A DNA stretch of 64,000 nucleotides. Source: Paraspadella gotoi (taxonomy: Eukaryota > Chaetognatha). Both the position numbers and the translations under genes were made by a program. The DNA lies in assembly GCA_051294375.1 (NCBI GenBank), contig CM119264.1, positions 20,612,248 to 20,676,247 of the forward strand, in the 5' to 3' direction. How positions within the stretch are numbered: position 1 is the first letter of the stretch; every line of letters starts with the position of its first letter. Shown piece by piece: positions 1-12,744 of this stretch. Below the pieces are notes generated by a model that was not told the origin of the DNA, searched no databases, and saw only the letters and a program-made list of their open reading frames with translations.

Positions 1-336
1 TTTAATATATAAAAAATTTAATTTTCAGCTTAAAATATAGCTTTTTATAATTTTTGACCCACTTAATGAAGAAATTTTTCAAAAAGAATTATATTTCTTT
101 TCATCAACTTTTTATGACGAATCCAAATGTGCAAAAAAATCTTAGAAAAAACTGTTTTGAAATTTTAACATTTATTGGATTAGTACTATGTACTAATATA
201 AATATGGCCCACTGCGTAAATTGTAAAATTTATTATAAATTTTTTTTATACATAAATATTCATTAGTATAATGTTGTTCGTTCCTCACTTTTAGAATTTT
301 AATTAAAGTTTAATTTAGAAATTTTACTACGCCTTA
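1..336 (+). repeat. Foldback repeat family A, right arm, cut by window edge
   Basis: This is the right half of a ~600-bp palindromic element. It carries the shared blocks 'gacccacttaatgaag', 'catcaactttttatgacga' and the terminal 'ttttactacgcctta', in the same order as the complete copy at 37,683-38,281. The left arm would lie outside the window. It sits downstream of the last visible collagen exon, so it is intronic if that gene continues. Confidence 0.8.
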
Positions 337-717
337 CTATGCAATGTACGATAATCAATATTTTATTACTTGGCGAAAAACGTTAACTCCCATTCACTTT
401 TGTCTTTTCACCTATTTCGTGATAATATTCTTAACTTTGTGGATGGATTCAAGAGGGAGTTAGAAATAATCAAGAGCGGTGAACCATGCCACGAAGAAAA
501 AAATGAACAGTTCCTATTCTGTAATCTAACTTACGAGATATCAAATAATTGATGAATGAGATTATGAGACATGAAACAGTGTAATTATCCTTACGTTTTA
601 ATCTTCAGCTTAATAACTATGAAATCTAATTTCACGATGCAGTGATTGTAAAGAAATTATTGAAATTTAAAAAGTTAAGAAAAGATTATTGTTATAGATG
701 TTAGTAAAATTGACTAC

Positions 718-3700
718 CTTCCATAATTCGCTCTCACTGGGCAAATCTGCCGATGTGAAATCCTGCTTCATGAGGATCATTTCAAAAAAATATTCTTTGA
801 GAAATGAATTTAGTCAGAACTTATTAAACAAACTTATTCATGAAATGGCAGTAGTACTATTATAAGATAACTGATTTTGAACTTACCCAATGTCCCTCGT
901 CACATTGCTCTTCCGCTTCCAGTGGATTCGCATAGACTTTAAGCTCTTGCAACGCTCCCTGCGTCAAGTTCATCAGCAATAATAACAATTAAAATACAAA
1001 ATTCAATGAATACAATGAATTTAAATTTAAAATATAAAAGTAAAAAAACTTACCACAAACTTTCCATCACTGAGGCTGCCGGCCTGAGCGACATACAAGG
1101 TAGACGCCGGGTCGAGTCGAATGGGTCTTTAAAAATAAAAGGAAGCAATAATTTAATCTTTATTAAAGACGTAGTAAATATAAATCTACGGCCGTAGAGG
1201 GTAGAAAAGTTTTGATATATCTTAGTTATCTTTGTGACATATACATCATGATAAGCCTACAATTCCGCAATCATATTATTTTTCCTTAAAACAATTTCTT
1301 CCTTTTAATCAAAGATTAAAATTTTCATTAAATAACACATCCTTTTCGTGGCCGAGATATGCAATAATTGTATATGAATAACGGTAAATCAAATGAGTGT
1401 AGAAGCTTTAAAACCTTGCGAAGCCGAAGGCGTCGGTTAAGCTGTTAACGACAAATGCATTAGTTAATATGGGTAAAGCGAGGGACAACAAAAAAAGTGA
1501 TTGATTCATAATTTAATGTTGGAGTTAATGACTTCATTTAAAACTTTATTAATTAACCAACCACAGGGGTTGGGAGTCTCCATTATCATAAACGGAAACC
1601 CTTAAAGCTCACTACCGGTAAAGAAAAATCGAAACTGTTAGGCTAATATTAAATTTAATTACTTTTTAATCGAGACTAAGATATTTTTGATTAAATAAAG
1701 AAAGACTGATTCAAAATGTCTCTCTGTGATAATTTACCTGTTCACTGATAATTCTCTTTGATGGCGTAAAACGAATTTACGTTCATTTAATAAAAATGTA
1801 CACACCCACTATTATTAATCGCTAAGGTATGCAAAAAACGATTAAACGATGCTGTGAAATCGTCAAAAAATACACACCCGGCGTGAAAAAAATATAGTAC
1901 ATAGAATGACACTTAAGCACACTCGAACTCATTTGTTTACTACCTTAATAGGCTAATCTCATGAAAAAAAATTAGAGAAGTAACAGGACGAATTTTATTA
2001 CAAATTGACCAATTCCGCGTAGATTCCAGTGGAATCTTTTTAAATCTATAAGTATTATGTACTCATACTTTTTACCTTCTGTCAACAAATATTCTTTCGT
2101 ACTCTTCGCAGTTAAAGTAAAGCGTAACTTCTTGTCCCGCAACCTACAATGACAGAAAAATAAAAAAAATCTAACGTGCAAAACGATCACTTAACAAATA
2201 TAGAGAAATATAACAAAAGAACACTTGAACAGGTCCAAGGGTGTTTACGTCCATCCACGCCCATCCGCGTAGTGAAAGTTACATACAAAAATTTTAAATG
2301 TCAATTATGAACAACATACCTTCAGTAAAAATTAATTTGTAAAAAAAAATTAATTTTCTATTCTTCAATTTTCGCAGTAGGCTATATTTATATATAGTAC
2401 TATCCTTATAAAATCGAAAAATTTCAAAATAGACTTATTTAAATTTTGATTACAGATTTTAATTCCTCGTCAAAAGTTGATAAAAGAAAATATAAATCAT
2501 TTTTAAAAATTCTTTCATTAAGTGGGTTAAAAATTAAAAAAAAACTATATTTAGTATATAAAATTTTAATTTTCAGCTTAAAATATATAAGAAATATAAC
2601 TCTTTTTTAAAAATTCTTTCATTAAGTTGATCAAAAACCTATAATAGGTTTTTTATATATTTGATCAATTTAATGAAAGAATTTTTAAAAAAGAGTTATA
2701 TTTCTTTATATTAACTTTTCATGACGAATCCAAATCTGTAAAAAAATCTTACAAAAAACTATTTTGAAATTTTAACATTTATTGGATTAGTAGTAGTATA
2801 ACGTCCAAAGTCAGGGACAAGATAGCTTATTTATTAAATGAAAGGATAATTTTTATATTGTATTTTGATGCTAGTGCGGAGTACAATATAGTATTCCCCG
2901 ATCTAATACTTAAGGGAGTGGTCTTTTCATACAATTGAAACATTCTTTGAAATATTATACCACTTCATTGATAGGGAAGCCAGCTTCACTGGGAGTGAAT
3001 TAACTAAACTGTGAGAGAGTCTTGATTGAAAGCTATAAGAAACCACCTTAAACCACCAAAGCCTATCCAAAGTCAGGAACAAGATAGCTTATTTATTAAA
3101 TGAATGGATAATTTTTCTATTTCTTGTACCAATTTCATATATAGCCTACTGCATAAATTGTAAAATTTATTATAAATTTTTTTATACATAAATGTTCATT
3201 ATTATAATATTGTTCGTTCCACACTTTTAAAATTTTAATTAAAGTTAAATTTAGAATTTTTACTAGGCTTTAATCCAGAGGTTTTCCGCTGGGTAGGTAC
3301 TGGGTACACGAGCACGAAAAAAATCCATGACGGAGTTCAACGTGATATTGTCCTGTCTTAGTGACACTTAGTTGACTCTCATTGTCGATGATGCAAATAA
3401 TAATGATAGTGAGGCGGTGTGATATACCGCCACAGACAGAGAAGACTCAATTAGTAAAGAAGCCGGGAGAGCATACATTCGAACCTTGAAAGCGAGCCTC
3501 GTCCAATCGTCCACGAAGGCGGGAACAGTAAAGTTGACGAGGTTCACCGTTTTCTGCGTTGAAGCAAAACAAGTGGCAGATTAAGATTTAAAAATTGTTT
3601 TCTTATCTAATCTTAATATTTACGCATGTTTCAAGGAAGTAATAAAGCAGATGTTATTCAATCGTTATAAATCTACCTGACTGGTGCTAACGTCCGTGTA

Positions 3701-4180
3701 GAAAAGTGAAAGATTTTGGCGACCGGCGGCAACGGGGGAGACGTAGACGCCTGCAAAGGATTTGACATAAAAATAATAGTAATAATAATACTAATAATAC
3801 TAATATTATTAATAATACTAATAAATAATAATAATAATATATTAATAATAATAATAACAATAATGATTAAAAAAATAATAATAATAAAAATAAAAATAAG
3901 AAACTATTTCGGAATAAAAAACATCCCCCGATTCGTTTCTCATTTCGAGTTCATTGATTCGTCCCAGTCTTCCAGACGCATTCCTAAAAAAACTTTCGGT
4001 CAGCGATATAAAAAAAAACCTTTCTCGTGCCTCATCGATTTTAAGATATGTTATTGTTGTAATTTTTTTGTATGCGTGCATGGGTAGCGGGTATTTACAC
4101 CTTTTTCTTTGCCCCTAAACTTATTTAAATCGGGAAAAACTTAAAAAACCGGCCCGAGATAGCCATCGAGGCAGACGGCA

Positions 4181-4242
<62 letters not shown>

Positions 4243-6278
4243 TTTGTTTTTATTCCCTCCTTTTTTCGCTCGACGGTAATCTTTCTAAAACTTTTTTTTA
4301 TTCCATAAAAAAAATCAATCGAATCCCTTCATCATTCTTATCCTCTTTTTTCCTCTTCTCTTTTTTTCTCCTTGAGTCGCTTCCGACTTTTCCACCTGGA
4401 AGCCACCAACAAAAAATCAGGGACGCCACAAAAAAGCATAGGGATCGGGTTTTTCCTCTTTTTCTGAGAAGAAAACCTTCTAAAATGCCCATCTAAATAA
4501 GAAAGAAAACAAAAAATTAAAGCGGTGAAAAAAATCGTCTAACCAACTTTTTCCTGAGACTTTTTTTTTACAACGTTCCTAAGTAATGAAAACTTGATGG
4601 CGAACGTCAGATAACTGAAGAAAAATGCGAAACGAAATGAGCCAATTAAAATCTTTAGTCATTTAAAACTGATGAAGGTGGAAAATAACGGAAAGGGAAT
4701 TAACTTATGTTCGAAGATGAAAAAAATGAAAAGTACTAAAATTTATTTAAACAATAAAACGCGAGGAAATGGTAAAAGCTAGGGATGAAATAATAACAAT
4801 GTTAAAAAAAGTAATCGATAGGAATCAAACGTATCGCGAGTGAGAGGACTGAAAATATCTTTTAATATGAGAAAAACTTGGAGAAAAGAATATGAAAATG
4901 ACCAACAGATTAAATAGGCGTTTCTGATGACTAAGACGAGCTCAACATTTATTGCTCTTAACGATTGTCCCATTAAAGACGTTAACGATTGTCCAAACGA
5001 TTGTCTCGCGACGATTCGATACAATATAATAGTCTCGAGACCCCAGGATCTTACCCAGCTGGTTGACGGTCTCCTGCGGATTTACGACTGCGAAGAGATG
5101 ACCGCCGTCTGACGTCGTCTGCTTCAAGGTAACCAGAATCGAAAAGTCGATGTACATTTTCTCTGGGACGTAGCTGATCTCGCGTTAGGCGGTGTGAGAG
5201 GGGGGATCGGAAAGATTGGGTTCAAATTGAGTATAAGGGGAAGAAAAAAACATGAAATGTTTTTAAACTAAGTATTATTGTTTGCTTTATTACTTACGCG
5301 AGCGATTCGACCAAACAGACATAAATAGTTTAAGTATCGTTTAGTTTTGAAAAAAATAATCTAATCACATGATATGACCCAAAACAATAACTGTAGTCTA
5401 ATCTTAATGTAAGAAGCGTGAGAAGATTTATTCGGAAAAAAATTCGACCAGACATATCAAACAACTTGTCAATAAAAAAAGTGCTATGGTTTTTTTTCTT
5501 TTTACATTTGAAAATTTCTGAAATTTGATCGCCACTCTCAAATTTCGAGTATTTTTCTTTACTGAAAAAAATAATCGAAGATCATTCAATTATCTTTTAA
5601 ATTTAAAGAAAAACGTTTTATATATAATTTTTTCCGCAACAATCCCCTTCTCCCCTAAAAAAAACCAAGGAAATCCAATTTCTTTCTTTCTCTGGTTGTT
5701 TTGCCTGGGATTGGCCCCAATATTTGAAATTCCACGACGACGATGACGATGACGATGACGACACACCGATTACGATGGGGTTAATGAGAAAAAGCGAAAA
5801 AAAAATGCGGTAGTCGAAACGAACAGTTAAGGCCGAATTAAAGATGGTTATATATTACATTTTAGTGTAAACAATTCAAGTTTAATCCTTTTTCGTGAAT
5901 AAAAAACTGACGAGGGTTCTTATTTTCTTTTTTTCCCTTTATGTTTTCCCTTCTTTTTCTCAACTCATATTGTAATAGAATTAAAAGATTCTGACCCACT
6001 TTATCTCCGGCAAGTGGCGGAACTACTAGTTGAAGTCTCGTCCTGAAGCTAAGGACTCTTTTTTGATTTTAATCTCTTTCGTGGTTCTTCCCATTTTTAA
6101 ATATCAGATTAACGCCTTACTGTGACGCCCTCTGTGACTTACAGCGAGGACAGCCTGCTGATCTCCGCCCTCTCGGAAATCTCAAAGGCTGGGTATCCGT
6201 CGAAGCCTGAGACGAAGCGGATGGATTCGTCCAGGGGAATGCCGATGAGTTGGAGGAGATCGATTTCCGTCTGCGGAC
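718..6278 (-). CDS. Multiplexin (collagen XV/XVIII-like), TSPN-domain exons, gene continues past left edge
   Basis: This is a basement-membrane collagen of the XV/XVIII type (Drosophila Multiplexin, nematode CLE-1). Seven exons, read from high to low coordinates: 6143-6278, 5055-5173, 3677-3750, 3485-3553, 2076-2143, 1054-1126, 887-958, then 718-762. All internal junctions are GT..AG and the phases agree throughout. Together they give one thrombospondin N-terminal-like domain: 'EIDLLQLIGIPL' and 'SGFDGYPAFEIS' at its start, 'FSILVTLKQTTSDGGHLFAV', 'WTRLAFK', the 'VTLYFNCEE' strand with its cysteine, 'LYVAQAGSLSDGKF' and 'GALQELKVYANP' ending at the second cysteine 'EEQCDE'. The last exon (DFTSADLPSESELW) begins the acidic linker. 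Triple-helix and endostatin-like parts must lie left of base 1. Seen: exons, phases, motifs. Known: family assignment. XV and XVIII cannot be told apart here. The incoming phase at 6278 is 1, so an upstream signal-peptide exon is needed; see 22,289-22,592. Confidence 0.92.
2266..3272. repeat. Foldback family A copy, interrupted by a second repeat
   Basis: The left terminus 'gcgtagtgaaagttacatac' begins near 2,266 and the palindrome centre lies near 2,645. The right arm breaks off after 'attggattagtagtag' near 2,800 and resumes at about 3,135 with 'tagcctactgcataaattg', ending 'ttttactaggcttta' at 3,272. The ~330-bp insert starts and ends with a ~55-bp direct repeat (2,804-2,860 and 3,066-3,125). 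Lies in a multiplexin intron. Confidence 0.75.
2804..3135. mobile_element. Insertion flanked by ~55-bp direct repeats inside a foldback element
   Basis: Both ends carry 'caagatagcttatttatta' followed by 'aatggataattttt' (or 'aaggataattttt'), so this looks like a small element with terminal direct repeats. A third copy of the same sequence stands alone at about 49,098-49,160 in the last fukutin intron. No open frame. The class cannot be decided from the sequence. Confidence 0.45.
3770..3895 (+). repeat. (AAT)n-rich simple repeat
   Basis: An imperfect ATA/AAT trinucleotide run in a multiplexin intron, just upstream (on the minus strand) of the exon at 3,677-3,750. The 123-residue plus frame across it is Ile/Asn low-complexity and not a gene. 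Confidence 0.85.
4183..4239 (+). repeat. (AG)n microsatellite
   Basis: Pure AG dinucleotides inside the multiplexin intron between 3,750 and 5,055. One of about twenty such arrays in the window. Confidence 0.97.
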
Positions 6279-7121
6279 CTGGAAAATGACCAAGCGATGA
6301 ATCAATATAAAATGATCAAATATGAGTTAGCGTATGACATATTTAATAGACTAGTAAAATAATTTTTAGTGTACAATTTCATAATGGAGTGCTTACAAGC
6401 AGAGAGTTAACTCTTACTTCCACTGAAGATGACATAGAAACATATGTCGAAATATATGGAAAATTTATAATTTTCTCTTTTTTTTCTGCACTGCACTCCA
6501 TTATGACATTGAGCGTTTTCATCATTATACTAACTGTGTACAAGAAATGACGTTAAAAGAACTTTTAGTGTAATAACTAATAATTAATCATAAATTATTA
6601 ATTGCTAATAATGAATAATTATGAGTGTAATAATTAAGAGTGTAATAATTAATAGTGTCACAATTAATGAATGAGAAAATATTATAAAAAAGGACGAATG
6701 AAAAGAAAAAAATTAATGAATGAATGAATTAAAAATATAATATGTGCATATAAAAATAATAAAACATTTCAATAAATCATTCAATCAATTAATCAATCAA
6801 TCAATCAATAGAAATATATTTTTGAATCATTAAATGAATTCAAAATGGAATTAAATTAAAACAGGTATCTTTTATAATTGAATGATAGACAAAGCAGTGA
6901 TAAAGCTGGGCGGCTAATTCACGGAGAGAATGTTTCATCAGTTTACTTTTTACTTTCTCCTCTTTTCTTTGAGCTTTTCCTTTTATCTTCGTCTCCTGTT
7001 CGTCGTCGTCGTCGTCGTCGTCATTGTCTTCCAACTCTTCTCCTCAAGTGGAATCCGAAAACCGAGTCTAATCCTTTTCATCCCAAACAAAGGGTCAGTA
7101 ATTTGGCAGATGAGCTAAGTC

Positions 7122-7249
<128 letters not shown>

Positions 7250-7616
7250 CGGATTCAGTCAACCTTTCGCCTTGACCCCCCAGGATTTTCCCTGTCTTCG
7301 ACGGCGGTGGCTACAAAGTCTCTTTCATGCGTCATTCTTGTCCTTTGATAAGAGGCGCTACTTTCGATCCGCGAAACAAACATCACAAACAAAAGTCGCT
7401 TTGTGTTGTTTCGGATAAACAATATCCAGCGCCGATAACTTTTCGTTCTTCCTTGGATAAATTTGTGATCTGTCTTGTTTCGACCGAAACCGAATTAGAT
7501 TCTTGAATCCCGTTGTTGCTGATTACCGTAATAAAAAATAAATAAATAAAAATAAATAAAAAATATTATTACAAGAATTCAAAATTTTTATGTTTTATTG
7601 GTTAAAATTAGCAAAA

Positions 7617-7860
7617 ACTATAAAAATTATGGTATGATGATGATGATGATGATTTTTAAGGGTTTTTTCCTTATTTGACCCACTTATCATTGAAATATTA
7701 AGAAACGCATTATACTTTGTGTAGTCAACTTTTTATGGGCTATCTGAATCCGTTCTTAAAAAATAATTTTGTTACAAAAAATTTTTTTTATTGCCTGTGC
7801 ATTTATAAATATTTAAATACTTCAATGTTATACTGTGCTTCACTAGTTATAAAAGTGATA
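7617..7860. repeat. Foldback family E copy (diverged)
   Basis: Shares 'tttgtgtagtcaacttttta' and 'gctatctgaatc' with 37,150-37,480. The order of blocks ('tgacccactt', 'aactttttatg') is like family A, so the two are probably distant relatives. No coding potential. Confidence 0.55.
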
Positions 7861-8258
7861 GAAAATATTGATTAAGTATATGATGGACAAATTAATTTTA
7901 TATGACAGAACTTCTAATGATAAAAAGGTATCAAAATTAACCCGTCTTACGTGATTAGTCGATTACGTTACTATTTTGTTATTAGGCGACATCTTTTTAA
8001 AGATATCATTTTTTAATGAACAGAAAAGATTTACGATGTCCGTTTTCAACATACCGCCCAGCAACATTTTCCGTTTCTAACGATCTCCCATCCTCTTTTA
8101 TCATTCTCACCCTCGCCCCTAACCTTGCCCTCCTCACCCTTCTAGTATATTATGCTGATCCGCTGGGAATTCGGGAAGGCGGAACTAAGGGTTCCGTCTG
8201 GCGGCGAGGGAACACAATTCGGATAAAAGAAATCGACAAAAGAACAACGGTTTGGATG

Positions 8259-8259
<1 letters not shown>

Positions 8260-8315
<56 letters not shown>

Positions 8316-8339
8316 AGGAGAGAGAGAGAGAGAGAGAGA
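8260..8339 (+). repeat. (AG)n microsatellite, slightly interrupted
   Basis: AG repeats with 'agaggag' interruptions near the right end. It lies in a non-coding stretch. Confidence 0.95.
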
Positions 8340-10033
8340 AGCAGAGAGTGAGATAAAAAATCGAGAGGAAATGAGACTCTTTTCTCGTAATCCGACGATT
8401 GACGAGATTTTGGCTTTTGTTCGGCTTTTCGTCGCTTTTCATCCGCTTTCCTCGAGCCTACGACCCGCCGCGCCGTTTCTTTTCCGATTCATTAAATCCG
8501 ATTCTAATTTTTTTTTTTTCCCCGATTTCTCGTATTTTTTTCTTCCTCACAATGTTTTTTTTTCATTCTGGTCCCCTCGATCTTTGCTTATGACTCTCCA
8601 TCAAAACGAATTTCACGCTGACACAAACTTGACCAATGAACATCCATTATCTCTTCCTCTTCTTCTTCTCTTCTTCCTCCACCCCTTTCCTCTTTTCCTT
8701 CCCTCTCACCCTCTCTTTTAAGATCCACCTTATCAGAAAAATCGCTCGCATCTCAATTCAGAGATTCGAGTGAGGAGATCGTATTCGCGATTAGACATTC
8801 GAGATTGGAGATTCGCGAGTGCAGATTCCAGATACGTAGGAGATTCGTGATTGGCGATCGATTTTTATCGCCCTCGGCTTCCGGCCCGCCTAGGTGTTTC
8901 TCGAGGCTGGTGGCGGAGGGGCCGCACCAGTGGCGGCGGCGGTAGCGGCTGCGGTGGGCGAACCATAAGTCTCGAATTGTAACCTTTGGGTAAAGTTACA
9001 AAGTTCTCGTGGTTACTTTTTGAATATGCAAAACTATTTCAGGAATGTTATTTATAATTTATTTATCTGTCACAGTACAAATACTACAGTTAAAAATTCC
9101 CGATTACACATTACGACATCGGACTGTGTGTGCACAGTTATCAAAAACTGTTTTTAGTGAAATTTCAAACCCAGTCGGGGCGAAAGCAAAATCTGAAATT
9201 CTTTCTTCGTTAAAATGACGCGCGAGGGCGACAAGCGATCGACAGGCGCTTAAATTTAAAGACCTACAAAGGAACCGCCAGCTCAGTTGCCTTATCGAAT
9301 GTGGGGTGGGGTACAGGGACTGGAGATAGGGCAAGGAGAAGAATTGTAAGAAAATCATGTCGCATTTTTGGTGTGAAGGAGTGCAAAGAGAAGCGAGGTG
9401 ATGAACAGGTGGTGGGTAGCAGGGTAAGTCAAATACGTCGAGGAGACAGCGATGCGGCCGAGGAATATTTACGGCACGCCTTAAAATCGAGTAAAAAATG
9501 AATAATTTCGATTTCTAACTTCGAGGGTGTTCTTCGAACGCAGCCTCAGCTATTCACCAAAAAAAAAAACACAAAAAACAAAAAAACAGTGTATCGATTG
9601 TATTTGTTAGTTCATTGGTCTATTATCTAAACGATGAAGGAGCTTCCAACCAACCAATTTTCTTTTGGGATCACTTCATCGAAATCGAATTTGAATTTAG
9701 ACGAAATTTAAAAGTAAATCGACGCTCGATGGGAGTTTCCAGGTTTCTCGGAGTCGGGGAGCTTCCTGCTTCACCACCTGCTCCGTCCGCACCTCCAGCC
9801 CTTCTGAGATCCACCTTCTGAATTATCTTTTTTTCCCTCATACTTGGGAACCGTCACTCTCGCTAACCATCAGCCCCTCTTATTTTTCACCTCGCCTCCA
9901 AAAATCTTAACAAAGGCGCCCTTAGAACCTCTTGCGAAAAAATGAGGATGAGAGAATGAAGAAAATTAAATTCCTCTAAATAAACTGGAAAAGGAAAAAA
10001 TTAATTTAGTGAACGAAGCATCGAAACACTCGT

Positions 10034-10079
<46 letters not shown>
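10034..10079 (+). repeat. (AG)n microsatellite
   Basis: A pure AG run in non-coding DNA. Confidence 0.95.
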
Positions 10080-10084
<5 letters not shown>

Positions 10085-11131
10085 TTAATGAATGAATATA
10101 CGGATACGACCCTGGACACCTGGACAGTGTCCAGGAAAGTGTGTAAAAAGCTTTGTTAATAAAAAGCAAACGAAAAACACAGAGATTGGAAAATTATGAA
10201 ATCCACAACAATAGTCAATGCTACAATTAGAGTTAATCGGTTCTAATTTCTAAGTGGTCTTTTGCAGAGAATATAAATAGTAGTACTAAACAGATAGTCC
10301 ATGAATTACACAAGAAAACCCGAAGAATTCTACTTGACATTTATGAGGGAGTTTTTTTTTTCATCATAGCAGAACGTGAGAAGAGAATTGTGAGATTGTG
10401 ACTTCTCTTCTTCAATTTCTTTAAGGAGAGTGAGAGAGAGAGAGAGAGAGAAGCCGTGATTGGTTGTAGAAATGGCTCGTCAAAAAAATTCCTGCCACTC
10501 CGTAACCTTTGAATTTAACTGTAAAAAACACCCCTGAAAATATAGGATAGTAAGATTTTTATAATCGTGAACAAGTAATTTATCTTAGTACTGTGCCTCG
10601 TCAAGTGTGTGTCAAGTTTTTTGAACCACTAAAAAAACATTGTTACGTTCTATGTACTGCTTTGTAAATTTTAACAACGAAAACGAAATCCAATTCTTTT
10701 TTGTGCGAGTGTTTTCATGTTAGAAGGGAAAGATAGGAATTTTTTTCCCTTTTTTTTAACGTTTATTACAAAAATAAACACGGTTGTACCTCGAGACGAA
10801 TATTTTATAGTCCAGCACGAATTCCCAAAGTGTATTTTCAAGATTTAGGGAAAAAAGAGATAAACCGAGTTTCCTTTCTTGAAAAAAAAAAAATAAGAAC
10901 GAGAAAAAATGGAACATTCCCTTTTTTTTTATTAAGCAAAATAAAAAACATGAGACTATTCGAATCTAAAAATAGAAAAGCATAATCAAAAGACGCGGTT
11001 ATTTTCTCTTTCCGATTTTCCCCGATTTTCGCGGTTGTACTTCGAGGAAAAAACTTTGTTGACTCGCAGACTTGAACATTCTGAATTGTGGCGCAGGGGA
11101 CGAGGGAGAGGGGAGGGCGAGAGAGCAGCAG

Positions 11132-11138
<7 letters not shown>

Positions 11139-11181
<43 letters not shown>
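11139..11181 (+). repeat. (AG)n microsatellite
   Basis: A pure AG run preceded by imperfect 'gagagagcagcagagagac'. Non-coding surroundings. Confidence 0.95.
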
Positions 11182-11185
<4 letters not shown>

Positions 11186-12699
11186 AATAAAACCCAATTT
11201 ACATCGACAATGATAAAATGAGTCAACGACCAGTAATAAAATCCAACAAGGAGTTTCTTTATTCTTGTTTTTATAGACTCACGCTAATTAGGCCTTCGAG
11301 AATTCGAATTCGCCCGGGAAATTCTTACGTTTACTCTGAATAGTGAATAGTGAATCTGAACACTCTTCTAGTGGGGCTCACGTTCAATCCCCTATTCATT
11401 TCTCCAGCTTCATTGTTATAAGTTTGGCTTCAATTCATGCGCGGGTTGATCTTTTTCTTTTCCAGATCGCGTTAAGTGGATAACACCTCTCCTGCTCATC
11501 TTTTAAACCACCCACAGGACTCGGAAGAAACCTCCCACGCCTAGACGGCATCGCGCCAACTTCGTCCCGCGCCAAATTTTCTCGATCTTTGCCAAGTGGT
11601 TTCTTCAGAGGGATTATTACAAAGCATTTCCGATTCGTTCTTGTTTCCCTAATTATTTATTCTTCTTTTTGTGGCACGGTCTTGAGTAGCGCTAAAGCAT
11701 GACGAAAGCCGTGGCAACTGCGTGGCGCGGTTCTAAGCAAGCGTGACGATTGACTTAAGTCTCAAGAGTAAGTGTGGCGCAGGGAAAGTAAGTCACTCAA
11801 CATCAGAGACAATTTGTTTCAATTTCAATTGTTTGGTTCTCAATACAAATTGGTTGCAGATCTGTTTGACTTAGTTTCTCCTTTGATAATGTAGCTTGTT
11901 ACATTGTTGAGAAGATAAAAACAATATTGAGAAATGTTTTGATAGAACATTTAATTTAAGATCAAAAACAAGATTGAATGAATTAGAATTGAAATCAATT
12001 AAAGAAAACAATTGGGGAAAATATTTGAAATTGGGGGTTTTACCTCTTTTGTCAGTGGCGGCAATTAAAAGGAAACAAAAGGCTTCGACTTTATTTTAAA
12101 GCTTTATTTAGTAATACTAGAATTCGCTCTAAATGGCCGCATTTTCATCGTTTCTTCATTTCATTTTCTCCGTGGAGATTTTCAACTTCGATTTTTTTAC
12201 CATTTTCTATTTTTATATCGAGACTTATTAGTTATTACGCTTCTTCTCTTTCTTTTCTCCTGGCCAACACTCTGTTTCGTTTCTTTCTTTTTTCCCACGC
12301 CAATATTTCATTATTATTCATTCATTGTTATTTCACATCAGTCGATAACGTCTTTTAGTCTTTCCTACGATTTCTAGGTTTCCTTTTCTTCCCCCAACTC
12401 CAATTTCCTTTCGCGCCCTTCCTATTTCCTTCTTCTTTCTTCCTCCCTCGCTAAATGTCCACCTACAATTATTTAAATTTTTTCCCTCCACAGGTCTTCT
12501 TACCATTCAAAGTCCCCCACATTTTTATAGCACAGAAACGAAGATCCTAGGCCTTTTTAACGGTCAGTCAAACCCGATGTCGAGAGGGCACGAAACCATT
12601 CGCGCGCAGTAATTTCGGCGGTAAAAAACCCAGAGAGAGAGAGAGATAGAGAAAGAGGGCAAAATGGAGAGAGAAAGGGTGGGAGAAAGTTTCAAAGGG

Positions 12700-12703
<4 letters not shown>

Positions 12704-12740
<37 letters not shown>
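12704..12740 (+). repeat. (AG)n microsatellite
   Basis: A pure AG run with shorter AG tracts just upstream (12,632-12,680). Confidence 0.95.

Positions 12741-12744
<4 letters not shown>

Noticed and set aside
3716-4087. 123-codon frame over the ATA/AAT tract
   Set aside because: Simple-repeat translation; its left end overlaps a well-supported minus-strand collagen exon.
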